Below, piece after piece: positions 13,595 to 26,639 of a DNA stretch of 64,000 bases. The notes under the pieces are model-generated. The model did no database searches and had not been told where the DNA came from. It saw only the letters and a program-made list of their open reading frames with translations. The DNA comes from Albula goreensis (taxonomy: Eukaryota; Chordata; Actinopteri; Albuliformes; Albulidae): positions 23,286,646 through 23,350,645 of the forward strand of contig CM040743.1 in the NCBI GenBank assembly GCA_022829145.1. The letters run 5' to 3'. How positions within the stretch are numbered: position 1 is the stretch's first letter; each line of letters starts with the position of its first letter. A program made the position numbers and the translations under genes.

Positions 13595-16500
13595 TTATTC
13601 CTCAAGTAATTACATCAATTTTGTAATCACGCAAACATGAATAGATACATTCAGACAACCACATATTATGCAAAATGGTCAAACAGACATTGCTATAATT
13701 ATTATTTTTCATAAATAGTATGATTAGTGAATTGCAATTGTTTATATAAGTATCAGTATATGTTATCAGAAGAATTGCAGTATACTGTCAGCCAACATAT
13801 TGATTAATCTCTTGAGGGGACAAATTGTTTCTTCAGTAAAACATGCAGCAAAACATGTACTTGCCTTTTATTTATCTATGGTAATCAACCATTAACAGAT
13901 CCTCATCAGCTTGGTGCTGTTTATCATTTGCTACCTGACACAGAAATGGTGCTGTTATTCATCAAACGTGATTTAATTAAATGCTTAGCAACATTGTTTC
14001 TCAGAATGATTCGTTCAACACTGTCAGTTAAAATATAATGCCGCCTCAACAGCAACATGATTCGGAGACATTTCCTTGAATGTTATGCACATAGGTATTT
14101 AAAAACGTTTTGTATTCAAATGGAAATTACAATACTACCATTTATAGTGCAGTCTATCTATGATTTATTATTTGTGAAGATTCTGTTCAACTAATTCGTT
14201 GAAAACATGTCTGTTTAATGCTGTTTTGAGATTATCCCCTGTCCTCTATGGTTATATTTTCAGAACTGGCATGGAATATATGTGCACTTCATATATCTGC
14301 TTTGAATGCCAAAACCCTCACTCTCATCATCATGGAGGTATTTCCTGCAGGGAGGGTACGTGTCACGCCGTCGCCACTACCAAACTTCAGATGTAATTCC
14401 CCGGGGGCTTATATGTGTCAGGCCCTATTCTACACCCAAAGAGTCAGGAGTACATATCTTCCATGGCTTTTATATGTCAGGCTTCAGTGCTTCTTGTGTC
14501 CAGACTGTACAGCCTTTCAGCCAAAAACCCGAGGGAGTGAGGCAAAACAATAACACCAAAGAGTGAATCCATACAACAGAGGCAAAAAAAAGATGAGTGG
14601 GAAATCGAGTGAAGCCTAAAAGAAGCCTTTACAAAAGAACAGAATCGCCAAAACATTTCCAACCAGCCTTGCTGTGGCTCCTACCCACCGCTCACGAGGA
14701 TTTAGACATCGATGAGCGCTAAAATCATCAGTCGGGACTATTTATTTTGACTCGGAAATGATTTAATTATGTCTTATGAAGGTCTACTGAAGAGATACGC
14801 ATAAAATATGATGTTCCTACAAGCATAGTGTGTGTGTTACTGTGACCTGCACTGTGTGAGTGGGATCATAGAAAACCTTTCCGTTCTGCCGTGGCTAGCA
14901 CACACTGCCTCACTCCAGAGCCCTGCCAATTCATCAAGCATTCTCCTTCTGCCTGCCCAATTCATGTTTTACAGGATACGACATAAAGACAAGCCAGATC
15001 CCTGGATGCATTGTAGATGCAAAAGTACACTTGTTATGCTGGTGACATTCAAAAAATTATAAATTATAAATCTCAATTCTTTGTATGTTGCATAGCATTA
15101 GCTGGTTGTTTATGGCCATAGTGTGTGTTTGTCAATTTTTTCAAAAATAAACCACAGTAATTGCACCTTACAACCTTCTCTGTGGTAAGATAAGGATACT
15201 GGTAATGTTAATGTGACTGTAATTCAATGAATAGCTAGTGCATAATGGTTTTCCAAGCCATAATAGACACTAAAGTGCAACCAGATGTCTTGCTATCTAT
15301 AGGAATATCGATAGAAAAGCATTAAGGTCACAATGGCACAATCTATGGACCTTCTCTCTGCATGCTCAGTCCCTAGAATGTTTTTCCTCTGTTTTGCCCT
15401 TACCCTGCATTGAGAATTATGGGTTGGATTTTCTGTAGCCGAATGACTTTGTCCTGCAGCCAAATACGGGATTCAATTTCAGGAGCTTTCGCCTGCTTTC
15501 TAGAGCTCTGTTGGGAAGCCAAATGATGGATCGATCAGTGCACATATTTGATGGATTGAGTCAAGGCCTGTGACAGGCAGAGGCGTTTATCCATCCTCAG
15601 CTTGTAGGTAACTGTATGTTGTTTGTGTTGTTTTTGGTAGGAAAGATGAAGGAACATGAAAATCAAAGAAATGTGTACCAGTCAGCAGTCAGCTGATCAG
15701 ATATAATTTACCATATTTTCTTTGCAATTGCTGTCTTCCCAAATCTGCAGTTAATTTCCATTTGATCGTAATTTTGCCTTATCATTCAAATAAAAATATG
15801 ACTCAGGGTTCACCTGATACCGGAGCTTACTGTCCAGCTGAATGTATGAATTGACATTCTAGCCCTGTTCAGACTGTGATGCCAAATAGCGGATATAACA
15901 AAAATCCAGTGAGCTCTTTGCTGCCTCTGATGGTCAGAGGACTGCACCATGGAAAATGCTGCTAAAAACACAATGCGCGAGCAGTTAATCACCTCGCCGA
16001 CGTGGCTGTCGCGCAGCGCTCTGTGGTGGTACGGGGGGGAAGTGCAGGAGGACGCGCCTGACAACAGAGCTTCAAAGTGCGGCTGATTGATCCCCGCGTG
16101 AAAGGAGGCAGGGAGGCCCCTCGTCAGAGCAGGGAGCACATCAAAGCCGACCGCTGATTGACAGCACTTTATACACTGCTTTTGTTTTGTTTTTCTGTTT
16201 TTTTTTTTAAATTCCCAAACTTTTGACATGTGAAACCGAAGCGCTTTTGATGTTGAGTGAGGATAAGCACATCTTCCCTCTTCCTCTCCCTCTGTTGCTC
16301 TCTTTCTCCTTCCCCTCCTCTGTCCCTACATCATCCATGTTACTCTCAGGGTCTATATTAGAAAGCATTTGATTTAATTCAACACGTATTATTAAGGTTG
16401 CATCCATCACTAGTATAACTAGTGCATTAACGTCATAAGAGTATGACATTTATATAAGCTATTACGAATAAATTATTGCGCACCGCATGAACGTTTAGGA

Positions 16501-17040
16501 TTAGGAAAGTACTTATTCTTGGGGAAAACCCGTAAGGCAGGCGCAGAGTTAGAAACAAGAATTTAGAGCTGTTGTAAATATAGATTTATAGCGTAAGGCA
16601 ATGGAGAGGAGTGACACAGACCCAGATTAGCTGCTGTTACGATGCAGAGCCAAAGGACATAGTGCTAAAGGCGGTGCAGTTCACCCGGCCCGAGGAGCAG
16701 CCCAAGCAATGCCCTTTGAGCAGTCCTCCGGAGGAGTCGGTCATTGCTGCTTTAATAACCAATGAAGTCCTCTTTTTGAGCTGGCTGGGCTGTAATATCA
16801 CACTGTAATAGCAGCGGTAATCCTCTCTTCCCCCACCCTCACTCTCAGAGTACACAGGGAGGACTTACAAAGGGCAGAAGGGCTGTGAAATATAACTCCG
16901 TGAAATTATAAAAGCCCATCTGTTTCTCTTTCATTGTATCAATTAATACGAGCAGTGTCCCCATGGGAAGGGCACTGTGCTTTTACACACGCTACCTTTA
17001 ACACCCCATATTTAAAAAAAGTCATTTACGTCTCCCACTT

Positions 17041-17160
17041 TCTCACTTCAGCTCAATTTCTCAATTTCTCTCCCCCTCTCCCTCCACCCTTCTCTCTCTC
17101 TTTCATCTTTCCTGTCTCCATCTTTCCTCCCTCCACTCTCTCTCTCTTTCTCTCCACTTT
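17041..17160. repeat. Polypyrimidine tract, about 120 nt
   Basis: Almost only C and T on the + strand (TTTCTCTCCCCCTCTCCCTC and CTCCACTCTCTCTCTC types) with few purine interruptions. It is a possible H-DNA former and a possible polypyrimidine-tract protein binding region in the pre-mRNA. Confidence 0.85.
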
Positions 17161-20154
17161 TGGCCATATTTATTGACATTGCATTGAGGAAAGGGGATGG
17201 ACCATCAGCACCTGGTCGTCAGCTTTTCAGAGAGTTCCCATCAGTCAGCGGGAGAAAGACAGGGGACTCTCTCATCCTGGTGGGGAAGTGGAGGAATTAT
17301 CATCATTAGGAGCTCGATAGCCCGCGGGCTTTCCATTAACCTTACTCCTCAGAGCGGGATCAGTGGCGGGCGCCCGTTCCTCGGCTCTCAGTTCTCAATT
17401 ACGGTTTCATTTACAGCTCTCCGCCATGGCGAAAGAACGTGCCAGGCTGGTATTAGACAAAATTAAATCCGAGCAGAACGTGTACGCCGCCACATTCTCT
17501 GCCCCCAGCCCACCATTTCTGCTCAGATCACACTCATTTCACAACCCCTTTGCACCCTTTCATCTCAAACGTGGGATCACTGCGGCTTCCTGGCTAACAA
17601 TGGAGTTAGAGTGGGAATGCATCATGTTGTCCAAAGGCCAAGCAGCAGTGGAAAGAACCTTAATTCATCCCCTCCCTTTCGCAGTGCTTCCCAGAGATCA
17701 GCGCTGCTTGAGGATTGCCACTGGGTTCTATAAGTGCTCCTCTAGAATCACAGTATATATCATGACATGCTTGCATTTTATCGGTTGTGCACTTTGAGAA
17801 GTGTGCGATTATGTCCCTGTTTTCCATTTCATATTAAGACTTGTTAATTTCCTGTCTACAGGCTAATTTTGGATAATTTACACCTCAGAATAGGACCACT
17901 GTGTGAATGAGGTTTAGGAGAAACTGCATGCAGAAAAAGCTGGACTGTGAATCAGTGGTAGCTTTGCTCCTAAACCACCACAAGTGAATAGTCTGTAGTA
18001 AATAATACTGTGTTTATATGGATGGGTGGTAGCAGATTGTATATGATCATCTGTGCTGGTATTGTTTTAAATGAGAACATAGTAGCAAATTACAATGAGA
18101 CAGGTAGAATATTCCACCTACTGTGACTATAGGTAGTGCTTATTGTCAGGAGTTATTTATTTATTTTTTTTACTTTTGTCATATTCTGTCATTGTGTGGC
18201 TACACCAGATGTTGATTCTCTGAGAGACATGGTGGATGATTAAAAGTTGTCTGTTGTCATTCAATTACATAACTTTTTAAGAACATATATTTTGGTATTT
18301 TTTGATCATCATAATCAATAATCAGAATGCAATGAATGCTAATTTTATTTTACATAAATTTTTTTCCAGACATAGACCAAGGAAGTCATCACCTAGCAAC
18401 ATCCATTAGTAACAGTAACAGACACAACAATAAATATTACATAAATATCGATATGTATTCAATTTGTGCACTCAGGTTTCCATTTATCTAAGAATGGGTT
18501 TATTTGTCAGCCATATGCAAAAATGCAGAACTTCCTTCCCTACAAAACAGGTTTCAATACATCCCTCCTATACACATGTGTGCTGAGATGTGATATAAAA
18601 GAGGGATTTGCTGAGATGTAATACAATAGATAGAAACTGACTGTCCAGGCAGGAGATTTGCCGGCCTGGCTGAATGCCATTTCCCCTCTCCTCCTTTCAG
18701 TTTCCAGGACAGCACTGGCATTAATGTATTCTGGACCAGCATCCCATAGGTATCCCATGGGCATTGCATGGGCACACATGCACACGCACTCATACACCAT
18801 GCAACAAAAGCAACAATAGCAAAGTGTGCATGCAGTATGGCAGGATAGGATTCGTCACACAGAAATAAAAGCCTGTGGTCATAAGCTCAATGTTTGCATG
18901 CATAGGGTCATTATCCTGTTATTACATTACTGTACATTATACAGTGTAGTTATACAGTGCAGAGGAATCCTCTAATGGGGCCTTTCACTCAATGCCACAC
19001 AAACACCCATTACACAGATATGAGGAGCTCACAGATAATGCAAGGCTTAGATTACAACATTTATTTGCCATAGTGACTGCCATAATGCCCCTGTTCCTCT
19101 TAGCCTGATGGATAGGAAGGTGCTTGCTAACTGAGTCAAGCTGTCATTAAAGTCCCATCTATGAGAGTCTTGATTATGTATACGGATGCAGTCATCCCTA
19201 GGATATCTGTGCAAATCCACTCCCGGGGAACAGATCTGTGATAATGGTGATAAATGATGTTCTAAGAATTCAGCTCATTTGATTTGTGTCCAATGGCTCC
19301 TAGTTGGGTTCTATGAGTTATTTGGTCCAGGAAAGGTAATTGTTTGGACATACATTATCAAGGAATTGAGACTCCACTTAGTAACAACTTTTGCCTTGAT
19401 GTGCATTTGGTACATTAAGTTGAAGTGTATTAATTAGCATTCTGAATTCAGAGCTTATACTTGATCTTTAAGTACTATTTTTGAGTACATTTGTACCATC
19501 ATCAAACAGATATTTTTTTAATCATTGCATAAATGAATTAATTATGAACTACCAGCTGGCAGCAATGTTGTGAAATACAATGGATACAGTTTTTTTGCAG
19601 CGGTAGGTTCATACTTATGTCACAAGACTATTTGTACTTGTTTTACATAACATAATATTACAAAGAAATAGTCTACAGTATATGTCTTATTTGTCCAGCA
19701 TGATGTACCCACGCACTCCAGCAGCTGACATCCTGTGAGATGTTAATGCATTGAGATTTCATATTCACTTTCACAGATTTGACAGGGACTGTCAGGCAGG
19801 ATTTTGCTAATTTCTCAAGATGATGAAACCTGCCTGAAACAGAGTCCCAAAACACAGACAATTCTATAGTCTTCTGGAATTTATTTTCAAAGTTTGGGCA
19901 AGCAGAGCATTTGCTGTCATGCTCTCTCCACTCCCCTGGATTTTTTTAAAGCTGTGTGGAGTCAAGGTAAAAAAAAAAAAAGCAGCGCTTGACTTGGGTC
20001 AACAATGTGCCCTGCTCTTAGTATAAAGGCAGCAGGTTGTATGTTTGATGGGAACGTGGTTGCACTGTTGAAAGCAAGAATCCACGAGTGCAGAATCGTT
20101 CTGAAGCACAGGCATTCAACCGGACTAACCTTCTCCTGTTTGTTTACCCTACAG

Positions 20155-20312
20155 CAACAGGAGCAGGACCCCACAAACCTGTATATCTCCAACCTGCCAG
20201 TGTCCATGGATGAGCAGGAGCTGGAGACCATGCTCAAACCCTTCGGTCACGTCATCTCCACAAGGATACTGAGGGACGCCAATGGGGTTAGTCGAGGGGT
20301 GGGCTTTGCCAG
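20155..20312 (+). CDS. rbms3: RBMS3 exon: first two thirds of RRM2
   Basis: The acceptor is TTTACCCTACAG before 20155 and the donor is AG|GTATGA at 20313. The exon starts in phase 0 and ends after two bases of an Arg codon (local residues 1-53). It opens with [14 protein letters not shown], which carries the RNP2 motif LYISNL (residues 9-14) with its stacking Tyr. The helix 1 region follows ([16 protein letters not shown]), then beta 2 and beta 3 ending in RGVGFAR, most of RNP1. The sequence is nearly identical to mammalian RBMS3, with only conservative changes seen (for example PVSMDE for PISMDE). An open frame continues upstream, but that part is intron: it is unlike the family and is separated by a polypyrimidine tract and AG. 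RRM2 contributes to binding single-stranded nucleic acid together with RRM1, which is encoded upstream of this window. Confidence 0.97.
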
Positions 20313-21409
20313 GTATGACACACCCTCTTCGTTCCCTTCACTATCATGCATTTCACTTATGTTTCCACAAGTTGTGGCTTTATTTGAATTACCTAGCCTC
20401 ATCATGTCTCTTTTTCACTAATTTCTGGAAGGCCCAAACACTGATCCCTGTGGGACTCCACTTCATAAAGGACCATGCTATGACACTACCCATACTGATA
20501 CTGTTTATGTTCTGTCATGCAACGAATTCCAAACCAACTCTGTAATGACTTCTGTAATTCCTACAGATTTCATTTTAACTGTAAGCCACTCATGTGATAT
20601 TTTCTCAAATCCTTTTTTGAAAACCACTTGTGGTCACCTGTCCACTTCCACATTATCAGGGAGAAAGAGGAGGCATAACAGAAGGAGGACAGGCCCCAAA
20701 CCCACAGATGTTCAGGGACAAAGGGATATTAGAGAGAATAAACTTCACTAAGTGTTGCTGCACTCCCCATCACCACTATCAGATTCAATTTACACCAGCT
20801 GGGAGCATAATCACTTTGGACAGGACCACCTAACATCATTAATGATCATTCGAGTTGGTGGCTCAGCCCTCTTCTCCAAGTTCTGGCAGGATGGACACCC
20901 GTGATTGCCTAATTAGGCCTCTGCAGGAGAAGGACGCTGCCAGCCAAACCTAGTGCTGCTTCCTCTCGTGTTCCGCCAGTCATTTCCCACAACACTCCAA
21001 GGGCCAGTTTTAGGATTTCCAAGTGTTAGAAAGCTGTGGCGGTTTTCCCACCATCTTTTTCAGTTAAAATCTGAAAACCCATTACTGTCCAGGATAAAAA
21101 CAAGGAAGTTTGCTTTAGGCTTGATAGTTAAAGTAATTTCACACTGCCACAGAAATTCACAATTTCTTTAGTCTGCAAATGAAGCCTGAATCAATAATCA
21201 TTATGATTTTGGTACCTGTCGATTTATTTTCATTTGAGAACTCCCCTCTGGCTATTTTGTTGCTAGCAGGTGCAGATGATATGCTAAAAAGGTCAGTCGA
21301 GTTTTGGAGTACCTCCCGGTCAAACTCCTGCTCAACAGCTGGGCACAATGTTCCATTAGCTACTCCACTGAGACTGTAACATGACTGGTCTCTTTTCATC
21401 CTGTTTTAG
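20313..21409 (+). other. rbms3: RBMS3 intron within RRM2 (1097 bp)
   Basis: The intron lies between GTATGA and TTTTAG and interrupts the RNP1 motif after its seventh residue. It contains in-frame stops soon after the donor. I see no repeat or second gene in it. Confidence 0.93.
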
Positions 21410-21489
21410 AATGGAGTCCACTGAAAAATGTGAAGTGGTGATTCAGCACTTCAATGGAAAATACCTGAAAACCCCACCAGGCATTCCCG
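21410..21489 (+). CDS. rbms3: RBMS3 exon: C-terminal third of RRM2
   Basis: The acceptor is CATCCTGTTTTAG before 21410 and the donor CCCG|GTAAGT follows 21489, a near-consensus site. The first base completes the Arg codon of the previous exon and the last base starts an Ala codon. The exon encodes local residues 54-79, [19 protein letters not shown] and then KTPPGIP. This supplies the last residue of RNP1 (Met54), helix 2 ([12 protein letters not shown]) and beta 4 of RRM2. The intron before it is only 1097 bp, the shortest in the window, and it interrupts RNP1 itself. The match to vertebrate RBMS proteins is essentially complete. Confidence 0.97.
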
Positions 21490-24319
21490 GTAAGTCATGC
21501 TGATTAATTTCCAGTCGGCTTTGTCTCTTATGAAATATTATGTTTTGCTGAAATCTTCTTGAGTACAGTCCTTTGTTAGTTTTTCTCATATAATGACTTG
21601 CTTATTTTAAAGAGCGACACATTCACACAAGCACACACTATATACATGATGTCTCCCACTGGAGTTAGTATGAAAGCTCAACTTTCCTTGGCAATAGACT
21701 TTTCACTGCGGTATATCTGTGTTACAAAGTTTTTGGGTTCGTTTCCCATGTCTTCCCATTATTCCCCCAAAAATCATACCTTTGAATTACAAAATTATTG
21801 AGTTACCCCATTCTGCTTCACATGACATTTATATATGGCTTTCACCTCTGCAATACTTAAAGTTCATTGGTGTGGTCCAGACTTCCATCGGTCATCAGCC
21901 AATAGGAAACATGAATAATGTGCTAGGTAATTCCCTGGAGTTGAACTGCAATAATAATCATGTTTGTAAAGCTGCAGCTGTGTTTTTTAAAAATCTGGAA
22001 ACTGGTCTATATTATTAGCTTTTGAAAAGGCCCAGGAGACCCTGCATAGACATCCCTTCGATTCTGTAAATATAAAATGTCAGTCTTACAAATGCCATTT
22101 TTATTTAAGGTGAAAGAATAGTATTATTATTGTTATTATCATTATATAGCCACACTTGTGTTGTATTAATGTATTGGTGCATTTATATAATTACCATTTA
22201 TATAATAATAATAAGTAGAAGAAAAAAAGAAGAATGCATTATAAATGCAGTATAAATGCATTATAAATAAATAATTGCAATCAGTAAATCTTGTTCAGTG
22301 TTTGCTTCATTAATTGTAGTTTCTTTACATATGCAGAATATCTTTTAAATATAGTGGTGCATCTCTTCAAAGGAACAAGTTGCAGCTGTGTTCATTTACA
22401 TAATTAGTATTATTTTATTTAAAAGTGACAGAGATGCAGGTTTTACCATCCCTGATGCTAATTGCAAGTATTGTTTCATAAATCTGTCCCTTATTAAATA
22501 TCAGAGAAACAGATTTTAATTTCTCCAACACATTCAAGGCTTTCATAACGTTTTTTTTACATTGTGTCTCCTAGCTATACAGGAAGCTAGTTCAGGAAGG
22601 AAACTAAAGTTACCAGAAAGTGTTAACTTATTGTTTGAAACTATTCTTACATACTAGCACTAAACAAAAAAAAATTACATAATGGCATTTAATGACAATA
22701 ATAATAGTATATGCAGCATAATCTGAGGTTTATTAAAAACTGGCTGGTTGTCACAGCCATTGGCTGATATACATGGCCTGCAGGTGACCATTGCTGTCTG
22801 TTTTTATCATTATTTATACAGAAGCTCTGTAATAGCAGTCTGACTTTGACTTATACAGTATACATACATCAAGTTATACAAATTCTACAGTTTTGCAAGG
22901 ACATTTCAGGTCAAAGTGTCTACAGTAGGCTATGTTCCTGTCGACTATATGAATAATATTTTAAAATCCTAAGAGCCAGGGCAGGCGTCATGTCACAATG
23001 ATGCCATTTCTTCCACCTGTTGGTCCTGGCAGTGCCTTCATCTGTGCTGTGCTAACAGCTTTCAACATTCCATGTACTGTTACTGCATCATGCGTTCAGT
23101 CATCATGTGCTCTGCGATCTTACTTAGATAGAGTCTAACATGTAGACTCTCACACCCTTACTCTAAATGCTCCATTTGTGTAGTGTTGGTATGTTTTTAA
23201 CAACCATTTAGCATGATGCAAGCTTATGACTTTTGCCAAAGCCAGCCACAAGCCAAGCATCTGTCCATATCCCCAAGAAATGTCCCTTGGTCCGTGTTTT
23301 TCACAGGTGTATGTGAATTTTATGGTTGGCCCATCCATGAGGAGGTGATGTTATGACCATGATGTCATTTGGCACAGGTTTCTCCAGTGTCTTTTTTCCC
23401 ATGAAATTATGCATGTCCTGACAACATGTTTTCATATCAAATCCACATATGGGTGCAGCTGTTTCTGCTAACATTTACTGTGTTGGCACAAGCCCAGGCG
23501 ACGTGACGTTTATGTGTTTCAGATTGTCAGGTACAGGAATGCAATACAGAGCATTATCTGTGTGGGCATTTCTGAATTGTCTCTCAATAATGCATGCTTG
23601 ATGCTTGGTTTTTATTGATCTGTAACATTGAGTTGACACCATTGTTTTGGCTAATTGTTTTTTACCCATGCTAAATAACTCAAAAGTAAATGCATTACTC
23701 ATAAACTTTTTTCAATCTTAATGAAATTAAATTTCAGTGTCTCTATGAGATGTTGAGTATACCATCACTTGGTAGATTAAATCCAGCTGGAACTTGTTGT
23801 GCAAGGGTAATGAATCAAAATTTGAAACTAAGCATCGACAGACATTAGTTATGTCTCTCCTCCCCTGCTATCAGTGTGACATAAAAAGACAACACTGCAC
23901 AATGAGTGAAGTTCATTTTACAAGGGAATTATGATAACTCTATTCATACCAAGTCTAAAAGACTGTCTGGGCTCTGTGTTCTCCCCATTCCTTGTTTCAG
24001 CTTGGAACACTGTGCAAACATATGCTCCGGATGTGCTCTTTTGGGCTTGTGGGATTTTAGGGATTTTTTTTCTGCCTTTTAGCCGCTGCCAGGAGAATGT
24101 GTGGACGCTAATGGCCATGCTGGCCTCATCCAAACAGGCTTGACTCCCATAATTACATGTGTGGTAAACCAAGATGCTGATGCTGTCCAAGATAATGATG
24201 ACAGTTGTGTAATAATGTAACCCAGACAAGAAAAAGCATGCCCGTGCTTCAGTGTATGCATCCATGTGCACATGTGTGTGCATGCCCATGTGAGAGTATG
24301 CATGTACCAGCGCTGTGTG

Positions 24320-24323
<4 letters not shown>

Positions 24324-24392
<69 letters not shown>
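24324..24392. repeat. (TG)n microsatellite, about 34 units
   Basis: Uninterrupted TG dinucleotides, followed directly by GGGGGGG and then a G/A-rich stretch with GAGAGAAAGAGACAGAGAG. The repeat creates spurious open frames on both strands. Confidence 0.97.
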
Positions 24393-24393
<1 letters not shown>

Positions 24394-26368
24394 GGGGGGG
24401 TAGGGGAGGGGGAGAGAAAGAGACAGAGAGGCAGTAAACTCCAGAGCGAATGTTGAACGTAATGGCACCTGGGACTTGCTGCAATGGTTTGCCATCAGAA
24501 TGGATAACTTGAAGTGTCTCGTCTCCTCAATATGTCCAGACTGTCCTCCGTAGCCGTCTGATCCTCCTTGCTTTGTGATTCTTTATTATTCTGCTCCTTC
24601 CCAACATCGAATCTCAAGGCGGCTACTGTCTCTGACCTTTCCGGCATGACAGACGCATTATTGGGAGCAAAAAATCCCGCTCTCTTTTCGCCAGTCTCTG
24701 TACCCTCTGAATTAGGAGGCTCAGACTGCAAACTGCTGCAGGCTCAGACTCTCAGGCTGGGCAGATATTCAGGAAATCTCAGCTGGCGTAAATATGCGGG
24801 GCTGATGTATCCGCTTATTGCGATACAGCAACCACACAATGTATTAACTCCTGTCCTTACATCATTGTATACAGTACAATAAACTCGACAGCAGTTGTTG
24901 TTCAGAGAGAAGGAAACTTGTGCAATGGCAGATGTAAGAATGGTGCAACATAGCATTTGGAAAAGGAGGGCCAGGATTCCAGTGGTAAATGTTTATGCAC
25001 AGCGTAAAACCAGATGAGAGGATCTGATTTACTAAATTTGAGTATTTGGTCTCCTAAGCTTTAATTTCTTATGGAGGAAAATCTGAATAATCTTAGTGCA
25101 GGAATGGGGAATTAATTAAAAGAAGGAAGGAAGCGGTTATGCCATGCATACACACAAACTCCACATTTTTACACCTTTTAGTGCTAACTATAGCTCTATC
25201 TGTAAACACAAATACACATAGAAATGAACTGTGTACTTGGCTGCAAGATTTTACTTCCTTGGAGTAAATAGTAATAGCTCTTGCTCAATGCAACTTGTTT
25301 TGAACAGGCTCTTTGTGCACATCAACCAGATACAACTACTGGCAGTTGTGTTAAATTGCATATATAGAGTTTACTCTATGGACACTAGGTAGCAGTATAC
25401 TCTTTCATCAATAATTGGCATCTCATCCATGTGTTTCTACACTCCAGGAGAGATTGGGGGACAGCATCTCGACAATCCGAACACTACCACATATTCATAA
25501 GTTTCATGCCCTCTTGGACCCAACCATCTCTCTCTCCAGCCATGTTGTCAGTATACACCCCAGGTGGTTTTTCTCTACATTCGCATAAAAATACGAACAG
25601 TACCTTTGCCTGTTTTATAGAAGATAAATGACGTTTCTGCTGGTTTATGGGAAAACTGCATAGCATAGCTTGTCTTTCTCCAAACTGAAGAACACACATT
25701 TGGTGAGAAATAGTAAACACACACTCATATTCACAGGTGCATTGATGATACTCATATTCTTTCTGTATTCTAAATTATGTAGTTATGTCTACGGACTGCG
25801 GGTGCCCACTCAGCTGAACACACAGCTGAACAAACCAGGGCTTCCACCACATGCACAGAAGCATATATTCAGACTAACCATGTGTCTGCAGCCATCAGTT
25901 ACATATATTGTTACTGAGTCACAAATTGGGAATGGGGCAAGAGATTGTTTTATGCACGTAGTGTTAATTACCACCATGTTAATTGGATACTCTATCTCTC
26001 ATTTGCAATCATGCTTTTCACAGATGAAGCAGGATTTTACAGTCATAGAGGGGAGAGAGAGAGAGAGAGACAGAGAGGAAACTGGCAAGCCATGTTAATT
26101 ATTCAATTACCCATCACCCAGCCCAGTACAATGCATTCTGCAGGCACTCATCCCAAACATTTAGTCAGCATGCACTTATTCTTGTTGTGTGCCATTAAGT
26201 CTTCCCTGCCAAACAGACATGGCTTCTCAGTGTCTTTAAAGCTATTCTTAAACTCTATGCTGGTCACAAGGGTCGGCTGTTGGGTTCCACTTCCTGTTGT
26301 ACTCTTATTGACTCTGCTACTGCCAATTTCGTAAGCGGAGCCCAGATTTTAATATGTTAAAATGAGCT

Positions 26369-26393
26369 TCTCTCTCTCTCTCTCTCTCTCTCT
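26369..26393. repeat. (TC)12 microsatellite
   Basis: Uninterrupted TC tract. Confidence 0.95.
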
Positions 26394-26639
26394 GGAGATG
26401 AAATTTAGTCACCCTCAGTAAAGTTTTGATAGACAGCCAAACAGAATTGCAGCAACTTTTTTTCAATCTAGGACATAATTGCTGTTTTAAAGTCATTCCT
26501 AATGAAACAGGACCAAAACTTGTTTGTGTTTTTTTTTTTTTGTCCCAACTGAGCTACTCTGCAGGACCCAAATTACAGATCATTTTCTGCACTGCAGAAT
26601 GAGAGGCTATCAACAACATACATTATCTGAAGAGCATAT

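Larger units (their letters stand above)
1..20154 (+). other. rbms3: Upstream RBMS3 intron, 3' portion
   Basis: No exon matching RBMS3 RRM1 (for example a GYGFVDF-type RNP1) was found here on the + strand, and none of the open frames on either strand has recognisable family features. The region is ordinary AT-rich intron with an old dispersed repeat fragment (2563-2843), a G-quadruplex motif (4452-4482), a (GAT)n patch at 7266-7289, an A/C-rich stretch (about 7940-8185), (TG)n tracts near 11571 and 13545, a CpG-richer patch (about 15955-16160) and a long polypyrimidine tract (17041-17160). It ends in the polypyrimidine-AG acceptor of the first visible exon. The longest open frame, on the minus strand at 4697-5224 (175 codons), shows no domain I recognise and is probably chance. 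Confidence 0.85.

Noticed and set aside
15810-16229. 139-codon minus-strand open frame over the CpG-richer patch.
   Set aside because: No recognisable family. CpG-rich sequence has few stop codons, which explains the length.
20005-20154. Upstream extension of the [14 protein letters not shown] exon with a Met at 20005.
   Set aside because: The polypyrimidine tract and ACAG acceptor precede the conserved start. The upstream residues do not match RRM1 or the inter-RRM linker, so an alternative first exon is not supported.
23918-24495. Minus-strand open frames of 188 and 138 codons with long TH repeats.
   Set aside because: They are created by the (TG)n microsatellite, which reads as His-Thr or Cys-Val in all frames.
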